From Bacteroidetes bacterium HGW-Bacteroidetes-16 (GTDB lineage: Bacteria > Bacteroidota > Bacteroidia > Bacteroidales > F082), in assembly GCA_002840975.1 (NCBI GenBank), contig PHDN01000006.1:101197-165196 (forward strand): a stretch of 64,000 bases of DNA, read 5' to 3'. Position 1 is the stretch's first letter. Each line of letters begins with the position of its first letter. Made by a program: the position numbers and the translations under genes. This document shows positions 61,733 through 64,000 of this stretch, one piece after another. The notes beneath the pieces are model-generated. The model saw only the letters and a list, made by a program, of their open reading frames with translations. It made no database searches and was not told the DNA's origin.

Positions 61733-63517
61733 TTATTGCATACTGTTTTCTTTTATAAAGTTGACTAACCCTTTGGCTTTGAAAATATTCATCAGCTTTT
61801 CAGGAAGTGCGGCAAAGGTAAAGCTTTTCCTCCCAACGGTGACTACTCCTTTTTCAAAATTAATGTTAATTTCATCTCCGGGCTGATAGGCTTTTACCGC
61901 TTCAGGCAGTAAAATGATTGGTAAACCCTGATTTACTGCCGATCGGTAAAAGATCCTGTTGACCGATCCGCAGATGACGGCTTTTACTCCGGCATGGGCC
62001 AAACCTACCGCGGGATGTTCGCGCGAGCTTCCACAACCGAAATTATCACCTGCCACGATGATATCATCTGCCCGTACATTTTTGTTGAAGTTAACATCGA
62101 AACCAACGAAGAGGTGTTCCATGATTTTTTCGGGTTCAGAACTTAATACGCTGTAGGTGAGGTTTCCTGCAAACATCTGGTCGGTATTCAGGTTGTTGGC
62201 ATCTGAATAATTCCACACATTGCCCAACCGGCGGTTGTCGTTGTCTTCAATAGATACGGTATTGGTTTGTTCAATGGAGTAGGGGAATTTATCGTTGGAT
62301 TTTACGCCCCGGGGATCCACAATTTCTCCTGCCAGTGCAGAATAAGCAACTGTTGCGGGTGATGCCAGGTAAACAAAGGACTCTTTGTTACCCATGCGGC
62401 CTTTAAAGTTTCGGTTGGCCGTGGATATCACATGGTATCCATCGGCAGGAATGCCCTGGCCTGTTCCCAAACAAGGTCCGCAGGAAGAGGCCAAAACATT
62501 GGCGCCGGCTTCGAGCAGGGTTTCGATGAGGCCCTCCTTCATGGCTTTGATATAGATTTCCTGCGAGGCGGGGATCACCAAAAACTGGAATCCCATGGGG
62601 ATTTTTTTGCCTTTTACAATGTCGGCCACGATTTTTAAATCCTCAAAACGGCCATTGGTACAAGTGCCTACCAGTGCTTCGTGTAGTTTGGTTCCAGCCA
62701 CTTCCGAAACGGCTTTTACGTTGTCCACGTGATGAGGAGCCGCCACCACAGGGAAAATATCATTGAGGTGAATGGTGATTTCTTTCAGATAGTGAGCTCC
62801 TTCGTCAGCCCAAACACCTGTTGTTTTTTCTCCGAGCCAGGCTTTCAGCACTTCATCATATGGGAAAACCGCGTTTTTAGCACCCATCTCAGAGGCCAGG
62901 TTGGCGAGGGTCATGCGTTGGTCGATGGACAGGGTTTTTACGCCTTCCCCATGGTATTCAATGGACATATAGTCCGCTCCGCTGGAGCCGATCATGCCAA
63001 TAATCCACAGTGAGAGGTCCTTTGCATAAACGCCATCGTTGAGTTTTCCGGTTAAGTTGATCTTAATGGATTCGGGCACCCTGAACCAGGTTTCTCCCAC
63101 TTTCCAAAGGCCTGCAGATTCGGTCCGGTCGATGCCCGCCGCGAATGCGTTGAATGCTCCGGCAGTGCAGGTATGGCTGTCGCTGCCTACGATAATCATC
63201 CCCGGTTTGGCATATTCGGCCATAATCTGATGACAAATGCCTTTTCCTGCATCATGAAATTTGGTAATTCCCTGAGACCGGACAATCTCCCTGATGGTTT
63301 CGTATTGATTGGCCAGTTTGGAAGTAGTTGGCGGCGCGTTGTGGTCGAGGACAATCAGCAACTGATCAGGATCATTCACTTTTTCACCACCCATTTGTTT
63401 AAAGGTGCTGTATATACTTGAGGTATTGTCGTGTGTGAGGATGATGTCGGGGTGTGCGAATACAATGCTGCCTTTGGGCGCATCAAATATCTTTTCTGCA
63501 AAAGTTCTTTTTTCCAT
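61733..63517 (-). CDS. aconitase/3-isopropylmalate dehydratase family protein, large and small parts fused
   Basis: A 594-residue iron-sulfur hydro-lyase. The large-subunit part has SDSHTCTAGAFNAFAAG, GTCTNGRFEDL and SSCGPCLGTGQG, giving the three cluster cysteines. A swivel domain follows with GDNFGCGSSREHPAVGL near the end. Length is much shorter than AcnA/AcnB and equals LeuC plus LeuD, as in the Aquifex-type aconitase or homoaconitase group. Aconitase is plausible given citrate lyase 5 kb away, but isopropylmalate or a related substrate is not excluded. The ATG at 63517 is preferred; upstream Mets at 63529 and 63586 are less likely because the promoter (63586-63593) overlaps the latter. 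Confidence 0.82.
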   Translation of the reverse strand: MEKRTFAEKIFDAPKGSIVFAHPDIILTHDNTSSIYSTFKQMGGEKVNDPDQLLIVLDHNAPPTTSKLANQYETIREIVRSQGITKFHDAGKGICHQIMAEYAKPGMIIVGSDSHTCTAGAFNAFAAGIDRTESAGLWKVGETWFRVPESIKINLTGKLNDGVYAKDLSLWIIGMIGSSGADYMSIEYHGEGVKTLSIDQRMTLANLASEMGAKNAVFPYDEVLKAWLGEKTTGVWADEGAHYLKEITIHLNDIFPVVAAPHHVDNVKAVSEVAGTKLHEALVGTCTNGRFEDLKIVADIVKGKKIPMGFQFLVIPASQEIYIKAMKEGLIETLLEAGANVLASSCGPCLGTGQGIPADGYHVISTANRNFKGRMGNKESFVYLASPATVAYSALAGEIVDPRGVKSNDKFPYSIEQTNTVSIEDNDNRRLGNVWNYSDANNLNTDQMFAGNLTYSVLSSEPEKIMEHLFVGFDVNFNKNVRADDIIVAGDNFGCGSSREHPAVGLAHAGVKAVICGSVNRIFYRSAVNQGLPIILLPEAVKAYQPGDEININFEKGVVTVGRKSFTFAALPEKLMNIFKAKGLVNFIKENSMQ

Positions 63518-63585
63518 GGTCTTTGGCATTGAATGTTTCTTGGTCAGATAATTATGATAACAACAATTGGTCACAATTTTTGTCA

Positions 63586-63615
63586 CAAAAATATAGGATT
63601 AATCATCAGGTTCAA
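63586..63615 (-). promoter_or_regulatory. promoter of the aconitase-family gene
   Basis: On the minus strand TTG (63615-63613), 19 bases, then TATTTTTG (63593-63586): both Bacteroidota elements at the canonical spacing. Predicted leader about 60 bases. Confidence 0.65.
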
Positions 63616-63795
63616 CTGTTAATGGAGGGTGAGGATCTAAATTGAAACCAATCTAAACAGTTTTAGCTTTGTTTGATCATTAGGCTTGGAATCAGATAAT
63701 TAACGAGATGTTTCGTTTTCGTGGATTACATGATGGTTAAAGGAATATTGCGAAAAAGTGTATCCCGGATGAACATGAACTAAATGAAAATTTAA

Positions 63796-63826
63796 TTTGG
63801 AGTTGTCAAACAAAATAGTACTTTTG
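63796..63826 (+). promoter_or_regulatory. promoter of the tRNA-Ser gene
   Basis: TTTG (63796-63799), 19 bases, then TACTTTTG (63819-63826), the full Bacteroidota -33/-7 promoter. It would transcribe the tRNA-like remnant and then tRNA-Ser. The region 63518-63921 contains this promoter, the divergent aconitase promoter and the remnant; no protein gene is seen. Confidence 0.7.
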
Positions 63827-63846
63827 CAGTCCTGTTTTTGCAACGT

Positions 63847-63887
63847 GGGAAAGTGGCTGATCCGCCTAAGGCGGATGCTAAACTGAC
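63847..63887 (+). pseudogene. degenerate tRNA-Ser 5' half with a palindromic segment
   Basis: GGGAAAGTGGCTGA (63847-63860) and GCTAAACTGAC (63877-63887) match the D-arm and anticodon region of the intact tRNA-Ser (63930-63943 and 63956-63966). Between them the palindrome ATCCGCCTAAGGCGGAT (63860-63876) replaces the normal anticodon-stem sequence. No variable arm or T-arm follows. Confidence 0.6.
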
Positions 63888-63921
63888 CACAGAGTAACAT
63901 CGACGACGAAAGAAAAATATT

Positions 63922-64000
63922 GGAGGGGTGGGTGAGTGGCTGAAACCACCAGTTTGCTAAACTGACGTACGGGAAACTGTACCGGGGGTTCGAATCCCCC
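63922..64000 (+). tRNA. tRNA-Ser(GCT), cut by the window edge
   Basis: Starts with acceptor strand GGAGGGG, then a D-arm, an anticodon loop TTGCTAA (anticodon GCT at 63956-63958, serine AGC/AGU codons), the long class II variable arm GTACGG-GAAA-CTGTAC, and the T-arm GGGGG-TTCGAAT-CCCCC ending at 64000. The 3' acceptor strand lies beyond the window. Confidence 0.95.

Noticed and set aside
1..64000. CRISPR array, prophage, toxin-antitoxin or restriction system
   Set aside because: No regularly spaced direct repeats, phage structural genes, paired toxin-antitoxin genes or restriction enzymes were recognised anywhere in the window.

Overview
The window is chromosomal DNA of a member of the Bacteroidota, probably a free-living or anaerobic Bacteroidales/Marinilabiliales-type organism. 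The grounds are gene content and promoter style. There are type IX secretion cargo proteins with both type A and type B C-terminal sorting domains, the DUF1573-yajC-ybbR-coaE gene string, and many genes preceded by the Bacteroidota -7 promoter element TAnnTTTG with little Shine-Dalgarno signal. Citrate lyase, methionine gamma-lyase and rubrerythrin-like genes suggest an anaerobic or microaerobic life. The species cannot be named from the sequence alone.

Layout. 1-0.9 kb: 5' part of clpB, running off the left edge. 1.1-6.5 kb, plus strand: a CoA-binding protein, a type B T9SS cargo protein, DUF1573 lipoprotein, yajC, ybbR, coaE, an unknown protein and shikimate kinase. 6.5-18 kb, minus strand: rlmD, a LOG-family nucleotidase, lytic transglycosylase-uvrA, rfbC, radC, rpsT and a flavin reductase-miaB-mtaB operon. 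18-20 kb: a REP-associated tyrosine transposase (RAYT) set among palindromic repeats with the core GAGGGTT-TTG-AACCCTC, then an NlpC/P60 hydrolase. 20-27 kb: secreted and membrane proteins, parC and a BatA-type membrane protein. 27.3-35.3 kb, minus: two hybrid histidine kinases, CheR and CheB in one run. 35.5-40.6 kb, minus: an overlapping three-gene operon of an AmgK-type sugar kinase fused to a RapZ C-terminal domain, a MurU-type nucleotidyltransferase and an AddB-like nuclease. 40.8-48.4 kb, plus: ferritin-like protein, methionine gamma-lyase, patatin-barrel phospholipase, DUF349 protein and chorismate synthase. 48.6-53.7 kb: a T9SS C10 protease (minus), then imidazolonepropionase and phosphohexomutase (plus). 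53.7-56.6 kb, minus: citrate lyase with CitD fused to CitE, then CitF. 56.7-58.7 kb, plus: two small membrane proteins, a thioredoxin-glutaredoxin fusion and a lone GroES-like protein. 58.8-63.5 kb, minus: NAD(P)HX repair enzyme, membrane phosphoesterase and a fused aconitase-family enzyme. The right edge cuts a tRNA-Ser(GCT) gene.

Most of the window is ordinary housekeeping sequence. The parts most worth attention are the RAYT/REP locus, the kinase-RapZ fusion with murU, the CheB/CheR pair attached to hybrid kinases instead of chemoreceptors, the citDE fusion, a degenerate tRNA-Ser 5' half carrying a palindrome just before the intact tRNA-Ser, and a terminator-like hairpin directly before the ybbR start codon. 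No CRISPR array, prophage or large insertion element was seen. No clearly new multi-gene system could be proven by reading alone.
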